DNA from: Rhynchopus sp. YZ270_cl-10
Lineage: Eukaryota; Euglenozoa; Diplonemea; Diplonemida; Diplonemidae
Assembly (NCBI GenBank): GCA_964035575.1
Contig: OZ037871.1
Coordinates: 558,001-622,000 of the forward strand
Direction of reading: 5' to 3'
Length of the DNA stretch: 64,000 nt
Positions 31,550 through 41,148 of the stretch are shown here, piece by piece; positions within the stretch are counted from its first letter, which is position 1; each line of letters begins with the position of its first letter. Under the pieces are notes generated by a model. That model saw only the letters and a list, made by a program, of their open reading frames with translations, was not told the origin of the DNA and made no database searches. The position numbers were made by a program, and so were the translations under genes.

Positions 31550-33355
31550 TCAAGGGTGCACTTCAGCCTGAGGTTGGAACTTTGTCAGTCTGCTCCACAG
31601 TGCATTGTGCGCGATAATAGTAGACAGAGGCGTCCTACCTCTGAACTGCTCGGAGGATGGGGGCTCCCATTTGCCGAGGGCCATGTGGCAGTACTTGAAC
31701 ATCGACTTGATCTGTGCAAGACGTCTGCACTGCTCGGCCACGTTGTTCACGCCGTCCAGAGGGTCGCAGACACTGATCATGCTTCCAGCGTGCTTCTTGG
31801 GGACAAAGCCGTATCCTTCGTCACTCTCAATGTTCAGCATCACACTCGATTGCGCAAAGTCGAAGTCGACACCAAACAAACGGAGGAACGCCTGTGAGAA
31901 GAAAGAGAGAGAGAGAGATTAAGTATGACAATAGGAGACGACATTGTATAAATATTCAAAAGAAAATGTGTGTCAGATGTCCGCGGATGATAACTAAGAT
32001 TTTGGAAGAACAGTGAGTGCGCTATTTGAGCAGAAAAAATAAAATGTGAAGCACAGCATCAAAGGCGTAAAAGAGGGGGCGGGGGGGGCGGAGGGGGTGA
32101 GGGTGGGGGAAATACCTTCAGCAGCTCCCCAGCGTTGGAGCCCACACCGCAGTTCTGGCATGCGAAAAACGTCATCAAAATGACGGCAAACGACGAGATA
32201 CCACCTGACGGCACATCCACAAGGTTGCATTGCGAGAGCACGGTCCTATGAGGGAATAGTTGACAAACACATCAAAGAAGAAAAAAAATGGTAATTATCG
32301 ATTCACCTCCGACTGGCCCACGACGCCAGCCCCGTATGAAACCACAAAAAAAAGGGGGAACAACATGCCGCCTCCTCCATTCCACTATCTCTTCTTGCAT
32401 AACCTTTTTTAAACAGCTCACAAAGGCACTATTGTGTTAATTTCTGCATTTTCCTCGCTGGGCCTGACCTCCGCTGAGTCCACCATATTTTTACTCGATT
32501 AGATTAGTGGAGTAGTTGTTTTACTGCCAAAAAAAAAAACACAAAATTTCTAAAAAACGGTGTAAAAAACCTCCTCTTTAGAAATTTATCAATTTATGTT
32601 TTCAACTCATCTACATATCCATACCGAATGACCATGATCACTGCCGATGCGGCGGGGTACTTTTCAAGCATAGTGCGGATGACTGCAACAGACTTGCGCA
32701 CTGGGGATTTGTCCGAGGTAAAGGTAATGTTCCCAACAAGGTTTGAGCTCTCATCCTTCAGCTTGAGGAAAGTTCCGGTAAGGTCTCCTACGATTGTGAA
32801 CCCTGAGCCTTTGCAGAGTTCGATGAATTCTGGGAAGGTTTCTGTGAGGGATGGGGTGCAGTCCTCAATGACCATGTCCATGTCGGAGGAGGGGAGGGAG
32901 AGACCGTAGGCGAAGGAGCCGTAGATCTTGACAGAGGAGTTGGGCCAGAGCTGGTTGGCAAGCTGCTGTAGGGTCTGCTTCATGACGTTACGCACTGCCT
33001 GTTCCGAGGGGGTCAGCGACATGAATTCACCGAATTTCATGACTTCCTCCGCAAGACTAACCTCCTGCATCTCATGAGGCTGCATCGGTCTAATCTTCAA
33101 CCACGGTGCCGTAGTGTCAGACGCACCCCCCGTATCACTCGAACTCCCCGCCCGGCTCTGGTTCCTCCCACTCCCATACCCCCCACCATCACGTCTCGGC
33201 TGCTGCTTCCTCCCCTTCACCCCATTCCTCCTTGCCTGCTGATACAAAGCGCGGGGAACATGCTGCAGGGTGTCACTGCTCAGTGCCTCGTCGGTTGTAT
33301 ACTCATCCTGCACCCTCATAGGGTACCCCTTACCACCACCCTGTCTGTATGCCAT
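31550..33355 (-). CDS. Trf4/Cid1-type non-canonical nucleotidyltransferase
   Basis: Three exons: 33355-32625, 32245-32116 and 31891-31550, with introns GTATGG...TAG and GTATTT...CACAG in matching phases. The product is 400 residues. A Gly/Arg/Gln-rich disordered N-terminus (1-85) precedes the polymerase-beta-like palm with GSFAYGLSLPSSDMDM, supplying the GS motif and the first two metal-binding aspartates. The central domain includes VDVPSGGISSFAVILMTFF. The PAP-associated region has FLRLFGVDFDF and SVCDPLDGVNNVA. Family members add A or U tails to RNA in the nucleus or cytoplasm. The third catalytic position, normally Asp in the DISF-type strand, reads NITF here, so catalysis may be impaired. 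Intron 1 carries a family D element. Confidence 0.85.
32304..32348. ncRNA. Dispersed family D, copy 4 (intron)
   Basis: CACCTCCGACTGGCCCACGA, CGCCAGCCCC, GTATGAAACCACAA, inside intron 1 of the Trf4-like gene. Closest to the copy at 48991. Confidence 0.4.
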
Positions 33356-34199
33356 TTTTGTAAGGTCAGTAAAAAAACTAAAAGCTGATAAAAAAGAAAG
33401 CTTTTTGGGAAAGAGAGAGAGGGGTTAAAAAGGGATGGGGGGGAAGTGTATGCTGACCTGGGATGAGTGGAAATGTTTGGAGTTGGGGGAAAGGGGATTT
33501 TATGGAAGAAATAGAAACTGAACACTCATCACAAAGATAAAACCCATGGGAGAGGAGGTTATGGTGAAACGCACACAATCTCGACCTGTTTGGTGAGGAG
33601 TGGCTTCTGCAGCGCGGTTCGTCCCCCAGAACCGCAAAGTGTGTTCATTCAGTTGATGTGTTTCTATTTCCTCCTTCATGAGGTGACAAGAAAAAATAAG
33701 GGAGGGGTGTGATATTTTTTGGGAAAAGAAGTCTTGGATCTAACAAAAAAGAGAGAAGGTTTGGAAAACAAAGGAGAGGTAAAAATAAAATAAAAATAAA
33801 ATAAAAATAAAATAAAGGAATCATGTTCTACTCAGATCCCTTTCATCCCCCTAGCCCGCGTTAGCCATTTACCCAACATACGACAAAAGAGAGAGGAAGG
33901 TTGTTAGATTCGCTAGTAGGATCGGGGTTGGTACGTAAAATTGCTTTTTTTTCGTTTGATTGCACAAATCCTTCTGTTTTGAGGGATGATTTGGCGACCG
34001 TACCGGTAATACTATTTCTCCTTTAAAGCAAGCTTCGTAGGAATTTAAAAAAAACAATTTTTTTCGAAAGACGAAGAGGATCTACCAGCAGACTCTATAA
34101 AATCCTTCATCCCCCAAAAAAATAAAACTTCCCAACATCCGACGAAGGAGGTGGGGCGACTGAAAAATCGTATTGCTGGTGCTCCTGAAAACCCCATTT
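33356..34199. other. Gene-free spacer
   Basis: AT-rich. Contains an ATAAAATAAA-type microsatellite at 33782-33816. No gene seen. Confidence 0.45.
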
Positions 34200-34328
34200 T
34201 GCGTACTTGTTGCGTACTTGCTGCGTACTTGTTGCGCACTTTGTGCACGAAAAAAAAAATACAGGAATACCCTATATTGCGTACTTGTTGCGTACTTAGT
34301 GCGTAGTTGTTGCGTACTTGGTATTTTT
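34198..34328. repeat. GCGTACTTGTT short tandem repeats
   Basis: Two clusters of TTGCGTACTTG-type units (34198-34242 and 34278-34324), separated by an A-rich spacer. Confidence 0.6.
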
Positions 34329-34518
34329 TATTTCTGGAGTACCAATTGCGTTATTTTTTTCTCTCTTTTTTGTGTCAACAATCGCCTACCGCACCTTGGT
34401 GGTTTAACTCGGGGAGTCTGCTTGCACTCCATGTTTGACCAAAAACATTTTTTTTGTAAGGCAAACGCAGTTTTCTATTTATTTTTTTTGGAAAATCTAT
34501 CAAAAAATAAATACCCGA

Positions 34519-37500
34519 TCAGTTGAGATAGGAACTGGCAGGCTGGAGAGGAGGAGGGCCTCGACGGGCACCGGGTCGATAGACGTCTGAGGAGGGTGGT
34601 AGTTCAAAGGTGACTTTGGAAGGGTCGCTTGACGGGCCCGTGCTTGCGGGTCTATGCAAACGGGGGCGGTTGATGTCGGAAAACCCTGAGAGACTGCTCG
34701 ACGTCGCTGTGTCTCTGTCAACAAAATTATCCAAAAGTGACTGAATCTTTGCATCAGGCCGCTTCCCCCTGCTTGGAGGGTACCCTACATCAGAAGGGCC
34801 TGCTGGATAGCCTGAAAGTGAAAAAGAGGAATTAAAACAAAAATCAAGAAGAAAAATGTGAAGGACTGCTGAAGAAAATAAAATTGACTTGAAATACAAA
34901 GCCCGCTCGGTGAGAGCGTACCTTGGTACATGGCCCGGCTGGGGTGGACCCCTGCCATGCAGTCCTACTATCCATTTCGTGGTTTACATCTGATAAATAA
35001 AGTTGACTTGAAATACAAAGCCCTCTCGTGACAATAAAAGAAAAGGTGGTAAGATGGGTCTCCGTCTGTGCGTAGGCACCTAAATATAAGGTTAAGAAGC
35101 CTTCGTGATTAGCGAGGTGCCTGTCCCCTCCTCGCTCCCATTATTTTTTGAAAATAATCAATTATCCATGAATTAGAGTTCCCAGAATTACAAATTCACT
35201 GAAGTATGTCTCTCAGAATTACCAACTAGAGTGTAATAAACACACGACATACCCGACGTGCTCCCTGGCGCCAGGTCGTCGTCAATAAGCGGGTCATAGC
35301 TGAGGATGGACACGTCTCCGTACTTCCTTGCCATGAGGTTCAACAGCTCACGTTCCTTCCCTTCGTACTCGTCCACTAACGTTTCTACCAGACCCATCTT
35401 GGTTGGGTTATGTCTTTGGTAGTACCTGAGAAAGAGATAAGGAAAAGACGTTCCTAAAGATCAAGAAAAGGTTGCTAAGATGACCCTCAGCTATATGCTT
35501 AGTCACAAACCCCTGCGGGTGTACTAAAAAATTTTGAGAAGTTGAGAGATGAATATGCCTCATGTGCATATCAAACAGCCTAAACGAAACAATCTCCAGA
35601 ACCATCCCAAAAAGAGAAAAAACGTGAAGCACCTCCACCCATCAAATCTTCAAAAAAAAAAAATCCAAACCTTGTGACAATATCCCGGAAGCGATCCCGT
35701 TTTGCGGACCTTGAAGAGGAGGTGTGGAGGTAGGGGTCTGAATAGCTGGGAATGTCATGCGGCACTTGGAGGGGGCTGGGTGGCTGGGGTGCGGAGGAGG
35801 TGGACGGCTGTGCGGGGAGGCCACCACGGCGGGAGGCACCGTTCCAATACTTGGCCTCCACCTTGCGTGCGATGGCGGTCTCCACAAGGCCGGTCAGGTC
35901 TTGGTTGCTCTTCAGACATTGGTCGAAGTCTGTCCCCACCTGCCCAATCTCACCCTTCGTCTGTCGCACCTCCACCTCCAACCACTCCGTCCACTGCCTC
36001 TGCTGCTCTGCAAGCTGTGACAACTCCTCCCCATCCTCCCGACTCCTGCTCAAACTCGCATTGATACTCGCCAGCGCAGTCTTCAAATCGTTCACCTCAG
36101 ACTCAAGCATCTTCTTCTCACCGTCCAAAACAGACCGTTGCGCGTCAAGCGCATCGTTCAACTGTTTTTCCATATCACTCGACAACATTTTATCCTTCAT
36201 CACAGTGTCCGGGATGTTCATCGCAAAGGGTGTACCACAGGACGGACACATCGTTGCGGTTGACACAGGGCGGTTGCGCAGACCATCTGTACCCTTCTTA
36301 GGCATGCCCTTCCAAGACAAGGCAGAAATCTTTAGGTGCTGCAGGGGGAGCTGCCCTGACACCTGCACCTCATTGAACTTAGGGATGTCAGCAGTAGAAG
36401 TACCAATACCGGTTTCGCCTTCGAGACCTGAGAGAGAGAGAGAAAAGGGGAGTATTTTTTTGTTGTTGTAATATCTATACAACAAAAGTTAGCAGCTTTT
36501 CCCTGAAACGGGCTATGGCGCATAAAACCCTGCCCCCACTTCACAAGGAATGTTCATCAAAAAAAAAATGTCGGCTCCCAGGGCACCCAGGAGCCGCAAG
36601 ATTGCGTGCGCTCACTCCCCCCGCTTGCAAAACAGTGGGTTCATGCAGGTCGAAAAGGAGTAGGGAGAACTCAGAGGAGAAACAAAAAAGAACGCATGAT
36701 AGTCGCAAGAGCAAGAAGGTGTCCTCCGCTGCGCGCTCCTCCTCTACAGCTACGAAGGGAGCTGTCGAGGATGTGGACACGATGGACGTGACTGCACTTC
36801 GGAAGGAACTTCGTCTGCTCAGAGACGCCCAGCGGAAACTTCTTTTACCTCTGGCTGGACCGCGTCACCGGCCCTGGAAAACGGCAGTGTCCATGCTGAT
36901 TTTCAGACAGACACAGCAAAGGGATACTAATTTGGCACAACCCCCTCCTGAGTAAACAGCACAGATTTGTGAAAGGCGAGAGGTCTGACGATGGTGAATC
37001 TGATAGTTCGGATTCTTACGTACCAGCAGCACCTCCCGTTGTCAGGTGAACGAGGAGCAAGAGAAGGGGGACCCCCCTTAGAGTTTAGACTTTTACAAAA
37101 TCAATAGAGCGAATTCACGGAGTGAAACGATCGGTGTCCCTAAAGTCCTACAAGACAGTGGCAAATGCGGTGCTGAGTCTTCACCGTAAAATGAGCATCT
37201 CTTCACAAGAGTATATGGTGGAAGTATGCATGTTGTTTCAAGGGAGAACACCTCTGAGGTAGATGTCCGGTGCCGGAAGCGTTTCACGTGCACAACGTGC
37301 AGGACGCAAGCCCACGATGTCTCCACCTTTGTCCCTTACACGTTCCTCTTCGTCCCTCTTCAGGGCATCAAAGCGAGTCTACATACCCAGCGGCGGTGGC
37401 GGTTCCTCGGGAAGGATGTCTAGGTCCTCGAGCGGTGTGGGCTGGTCCAGCTTCTGCAGTTTTTCGTTGTCCTCGTCGGTCTTCTTCCTGAGAAGGAACT

Positions 37501-37789
37501 CTGCACCGGTGATGAAGTCCGGCGGCTCTGCTATTGTGTCCCAGGGGATGGGGTCGCCGTTCTCTTGGAAGTTGAGGTCTGTCTGCTTTGCCTTCGCGGC
37601 AGGGAACAGACTGAACAGCTCCTTGAAGTCCTCCTGTGTCATTGCCTCAGATTCGTTCATCTTCTTCTTCTTCAAATTCTCCAACAGCTGCGGCACTGCC
37701 GCCTCCAAAGGCGAGTCATCTGTGATGTGCCATTGTATCTGATCGGGAAGCTCCAATATGGGCGGCCCCACAGTGATACTGATATGCAT
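34519..37789 (-). CDS. Ciliary-type coiled-coil protein with zinc-ribbon-like CxxC
   Basis: Four exons joined by GT-AG sites in matching phase: 37789-37387, 36427-35671, 35425-35253 and 34811-34519. This gives 541 residues. Exon 1 is acidic and Pro-rich at its end. Exon 2 has a MCPSCG motif and then a long coiled coil (about residues 225-320). The exon 2/3 junction builds YYQRHNPTKMGLVETLVDEY followed by EGKERELLNLMARKYG. This short segment recurs in many flagellar and basal-body proteins of protists, so a role at the cilium is inferred. The tail is Pro/Ser-rich. The start at 37789 is the first Met after the intergenic boundary; a longer N-terminus up to 37870 is possible. Intron 1 (959 bp) holds unexplained plus-strand sequence. 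Introns 2 and 3 carry five dispersed hairpin elements. Confidence 0.8.
34883..34926. ncRNA. Hairpin family C, copy 3 (intron)
   Basis: TTGACTTGAAATACAAAGCC then CGCTCGGTGAGAGCGTACC. The apex is CGCTC-GGTGA-GAGCG, a compensated stem specific to this copy. It lies in intron 3. Confidence 0.45.
34932..34990. ncRNA. Dispersed family G, copy 1 (intron)
   Basis: CCGGCTGGGGTGGACCCC, CAGTCCTAC, TTTCGTGGTTTACATCT in order. The second copy is at 45304-45356. GGGGT/ACCCC can pair. Confidence 0.4.
35001..35040. ncRNA. Hairpin family C, copy 4 (intron)
   Basis: TTGACTTGAAATACAAAGCC then CTCTCGTGACA; the right arm is degraded. Intron 3. Confidence 0.35.
35474..35508. ncRNA. Hairpin family A, copy 9 (intron)
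   Basis: AAGATGACCCTCAGC ... ATGCTTAGTCA, in intron 2 of the ciliary-type gene. Confidence 0.35.
35541..35577. ncRNA. Hairpin family B, copy (intron)
   Basis: GATGAATATGCCTCATGTGC followed by ATATC. Stem GATATGCAC/ATGC-type: GAATATGC pairs with GCATATC. Intron 2. Confidence 0.4.
36547..37330 (+). other. Unidentified coding-like segment inside intron 1
   Basis: Plus-strand sequence whose composition looks coding but that matches nothing I know. It has Lys/Ser/Arg-rich stretches, then ALRKELRLLRDAQRKLL at about 36798-36850. Further on lies a separate coding-like block (RSVSLKSYKTVANAVLSLHR) near 37120-37180. It lies antisense within the largest intron of the host gene. It may be a remnant of an inserted mobile element; the family is unknown. 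Confidence 0.25.
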
Positions 37790-37913
37790 CGTGTATTGTG
37801 TCCACAGGACACTGTGTACGTTTCTGTGGGGTGTGGGGATGTGGATGTGGGAAGTGGGTGGTATTGCCAAAGGTGAGGATCTTTTTCTCTAGCTAGGTCC
37901 TTCTGCCCTCTTT

Positions 37914-39026
37914 TTATTGTTTACTATACTTCAGCTTTGGGCACAACTTTTTGAGGCTGGTTGGTTTCTTGTTAAGGAAGACCACTGCATTGGGAGGCAA
38001 CTTCCTGCCGTGCCACCAGAACTTCACAATCCACTTCTCGAGGAACGGCTTTGCCTTGCCGTTGAAGTGGAAGACGCTGGGGGTGTTGTTTGTGAGACAG
38101 TTTTTGAGGCGCTGGGTTGCTTTGTCCACTAAGGGGAGCTTTGAAGAGGGGTCGGCGCCTGTCTGGCAGTAATGTCCTTCTGCCATGCGCACACTTTGAA
38201 AGAGATTCGTGTATGCATCGAGAGTGAAGTTTTTGCGCCATCCATCATGCCATGCTTTGCCGATTACGCTTTGGTCGTTCCTCTGCACTGTGCCTACCTT
38301 ATACCTTGGCAAGTAGTATTTCTCCACAAACTGCAAAAACTCTCGGATCTTCCCCGCATTTCCAAGATACAGCCCAGAGTTGAGATACCGTTTCCCCCAT
38401 GGAGTCTCCGGAAAGACGCCTTCCACCGCACACCCATGCTTTGGAAGAGACTGCACCGCGCAGTTGATTTCCGTGCTCATCACAAAGTTGTAGGTTTCTT
38501 CACGAAGTTTCTTCAGCTCCTCCATCTGTGTAGCGATGCCACTCTGAAACAATGTGTCCGCACCGTCCACAAACCCCATCAGATCGTCTTCCTCAAGCCC
38601 CTCAGAAAATTCTATTGCAAGCGGAATCTTCAGCCACGTCGCAAGCCAGCCGTCAAACTCTTTATTCCCCCAGCCCCAAATGTTCATCGTAATGTTATTA
38701 TGGAACGCCGATGCCAGCGTATCACACCAATAGTAGCGTTTGTCATTGAGAATTGTGAACCACGTAATGCCGTCTTGCCGCCATGCGTCTTCGTCCTCGG
38801 GGTCAATCGGTTTGCCTTCTGCATTAACGAACGTAGGGGTTGAGGGGAGAGGTGTCAAGAGGGTCTCGTGGGAGGCAAGCTTCTGTGTTGCGGGCAGTGT
38901 AGGAGCTGCGGTGTGGCTGAAGGCAGCGAGGCGGATGTTGAGGGCCACAATGCACGCAGAGACAACTGCGATACTTAGTACCCCCCATTGGTGGCTCCTC
39001 TTATGCTGCAGTACAGATCGACGCAT
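37914..39026 (-). CDS. PLOD/procollagen galactosyltransferase-like glycosyltransferase, type II membrane
   Basis: A 370-residue intronless frame. Residues 1-14 are basic and cytosolic, 15-35 form a signal anchor, then a Pro/Thr stem runs to about 75. The catalytic region shows FVDGADTLFQSG, in the position of the usual metal-binding acidic motif. KRYLNSGLYLGNAGKIREFL is the hallmark block of PLOD-type glucosyltransferase domains. NDQSV and VFHFNGKAKPF, the family's HxNG, follow. The predicted site of action is the Golgi/ER lumen, adding a sugar to a protein or glycan; donor and acceptor cannot be read from sequence. NNITMN, NFT and NNT are potential N-glycosylation sites. It lies about 120 bp from the ciliary-type gene and is transcribed in the same direction. 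Confidence 0.85.
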   Translation of the reverse strand: MRRSVLQHKRSHQWGVLSIAVVSACIVALNIRLAAFSHTAAPTLPATQKLASHETLLTPLPSTPTFVNAEGKPIDPEDEDAWRQDGITWFTILNDKRYYWCDTLASAFHNNITMNIWGWGNKEFDGWLATWLKIPLAIEFSEGLEEDDLMGFVDGADTLFQSGIATQMEELKKLREETYNFVMSTEINCAVQSLPKHGCAVEGVFPETPWGKRYLNSGLYLGNAGKIREFLQFVEKYYLPRYKVGTVQRNDQSVIGKAWHDGWRKNFTLDAYTNLFQSVRMAEGHYCQTGADPSSKLPLVDKATQRLKNCLTNNTPSVFHFNGKAKPFLEKWIVKFWWHGRKLPPNAVVFLNKKPTSLKKLCPKLKYSKQ

Positions 39027-39087
39027 GTGTGTGTTTCATTTACGTCTCTCAATCGAGACACTGTGGAAGCACGGTTGAAGGAAAAAG

Positions 39088-39175
39088 AAGTTTGAAAGTG
39101 CAAAACACCTCACCGTACACCGGCGGACGCAGGGTACTGATTCTCTTGCGGGTTATCGAACCCCAGAGAGCACCT
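39088..39175. ncRNA. Dispersed family T, copy 2
   Basis: TGAAAGTGCAAAACACCTCA, CCGTACACCGGCGGACGCAG, GGTACTGATTCTCTTGCGGG. It matches 7489-7550 block for block and lies 60 bp upstream of the glycosyltransferase start. Confidence 0.4.
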
Positions 39176-40244
39176 CATTGCCAAGACGAAAGGGAAAGGG
39201 GGCAGAGGAGAAAAAAATGCCACTATTTTTCTTTTGTGTAAGTTTTTTAGTCATTTTTTGTTGTTTTTTTATTTTTTGTTTTTTTTTTTTTGTTTTTTTT
39301 TTTGTTGTTGTTTATTTTTTTTGGTTTTTTTTTTTGGTTTTTTTCCTGTTTTATCACTTTTTTTCCATTCGCCATATGCGGAAGCACACAGACTCCATTT
39401 CTCTTTTTCCTTTTTTTCCTTCTTTTCCTCATCTCCAAAAAAAAATCAAATAAAAAACATCAATCATCACACCACATTCGAAAAATTGAGAATTGCAAGT
39501 CTTTTAAAGACAGGTAGACTCTCCTGAGTACAAAAAAAAAAAAGGTAAAAAACTGGTTTTCAGTGTATTGCACGGCCTGGCCGAGCCCCACCATATCCCT
39601 TCATCCTGCTCTGCTTCATTCATAAGACAATAGGGCAGCAAAAGGAGTGGTGGATGTGTAAGTGATGATCCAGAGAAAGGAAAAGTCCTCTGGCCAAGAG
39701 AATGTGTTCTCACAGGCACACACATTCCTCTTAAAAGAAGGAAAGAAAGAAAAAACCTTTTGAAGGGAAAAAAACGTGGAGGACCACGCAAAGGTGAATC
39801 TGACCGGTTGCGTACTCCAATTTTTTTCAAAGAAAAAAAAAAAAAAAAGATAACGCTGAAGGGTGTAAAAAAAGAGAGGGAAAAAAAAAACTTGAAAAAT
39901 GAGTCACCCATTCACAATATTATCGAATAGGGAGACAAAGAGAGAAAAAAAGGGAAATTAGTGGGCTCATCATCGACACTCACTAACCCCGCAAAAAAGA
40001 CTTTTTTTTTCCATAAAATTTGGAGGATAAAATGATGCACACACTCATATGAGGGTCTTGCTAGCGTGTATATGTGAACAACCAACGCATGAAAGAGCCC
40101 TGTCGTCCTGAAACAAGGTGGTCTTGCCACGTCTCTCACAACACTAACAACTAACGTTCTCCCCTTCCCCCCTCGATACAAGAAAATCAAAAAAAAAGTG
40201 AGACACAAAAAAACACAAAAAATGCAGTGAAAGAAGGGATGGGT

Positions 40245-40277
40245 AGATGAACTGAGACTCTCGCACTTAAACACCTA
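40245..40277. ncRNA. Hairpin family A, copy 10
   Basis: AGATGAACTGAGACTCTCGC then ACTTAAACACCT. Loop word CTCTCG retained. Confidence 0.3.
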
Positions 40278-40433
40278 CAGGGGGGCAAAAACTTGAAGAT
40301 GAAAATGCCTCTCGTTCCCATTTTTAGGAAAATGAAAAAAAAGAAAAATGAAAATGAAAATGGGAGAGGATGGGGGGTCATACCTTCAAACTGTTACCAG
40401 CCATGGAAAGTAGAAGAGGAAAACATAGGAAGG

Positions 40434-40470
40434 TTGAAAGATGAATGTACCCATGAATACACATCTTGCA
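40434..40470. ncRNA. Hairpin family B, copy
   Basis: AAAGATGAATGTACCCATGA then ATACACATCTT. AAGATG/CATCTT and GTA/TAC pair. Confidence 0.4.
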
Positions 40471-40748
40471 ATACGTCATTAGCTGGGTTTTTTTAGCCAC
40501 GCATGGGGAAGGGGTGACCTTCAAGGGGGGGTTTACTTCAACAAACACCTGATTTTGAACCAGTTTTCCGGGTTTGAACCAGAAGTTGCTACCGGCCAAA
40601 TCAGGTGAAATAAGTTCAAGAAAAATTCTTTCTGTCTTCATCCGTGCACTCATAATTCGGGGATTTTTTTTTTCTTTTTTGGAAAGGGAGCGGCAAAACC
40701 GGAAGGTTTGCACAAAGTAAAATGGGATAAATAATGAAATAAAAACTG

Positions 40749-40790
40749 GGAAGATGAATGTGTTATAAGCACGTACACGTGTCTTGAAAA
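40749..40790. ncRNA. Hairpin family B, copy
   Basis: GAAGATGAATGTGTTATAAG then CACGTACACGTGTCTTGA. AAGA/TCTT outer pair and TGTG/CACG inner pairs. Confidence 0.35.
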
Positions 40791-41148
40791 TACGGTACAA
40801 ATCATGCTGATAGTTTTCTGTTTTTTTTCTTTTCTTTTTTCTTCTTTTCTTTTTCTTTCATAAAATGTTGCTTTTTTTCCTGTTTTATAAAACCTGTTGT
40901 GTCTGCATTTTCTGGAACTGATCCTTTAATTGAAGGGTAAAGGGGAAAAAAAAAAAATCAAGCATATTTTTACCCCCTCCTGAATCCCGTTCCCCACTCC
41001 TGTAAAGGAGACAGAGCGCTTTTATTTTATTTTAATTTTTTGTTTTTGCTTCTTTGGGACTCAAAGAATATCGCACTTTTTTTTTAGTTTTTTTTCTTTC
41101 TTATTTTTTTGGATTTTTTGTTTAGATTTTTTTTTTTGGGAGGAATAC

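Larger units (their letters stand above)
39176..41148. other. Gene-free 2-kb region
   Basis: Long T-rich and A-rich tracts (39240-39440, 39830-39900, 40810-41140). Three hairpin copies: 40245-40277 (A), 40434-40470 (B) and 40749-40790 (B). No gene seen. Confidence 0.5.

Noticed and set aside
39085-39180. tRNA candidate (GGGGTTCGATAACC on the minus strand looks like a T-arm)
   Set aside because: The T-stem does not pair in the canonical way and no acceptor, D or anticodon arms could be drawn. The sequence belongs to dispersed family T.
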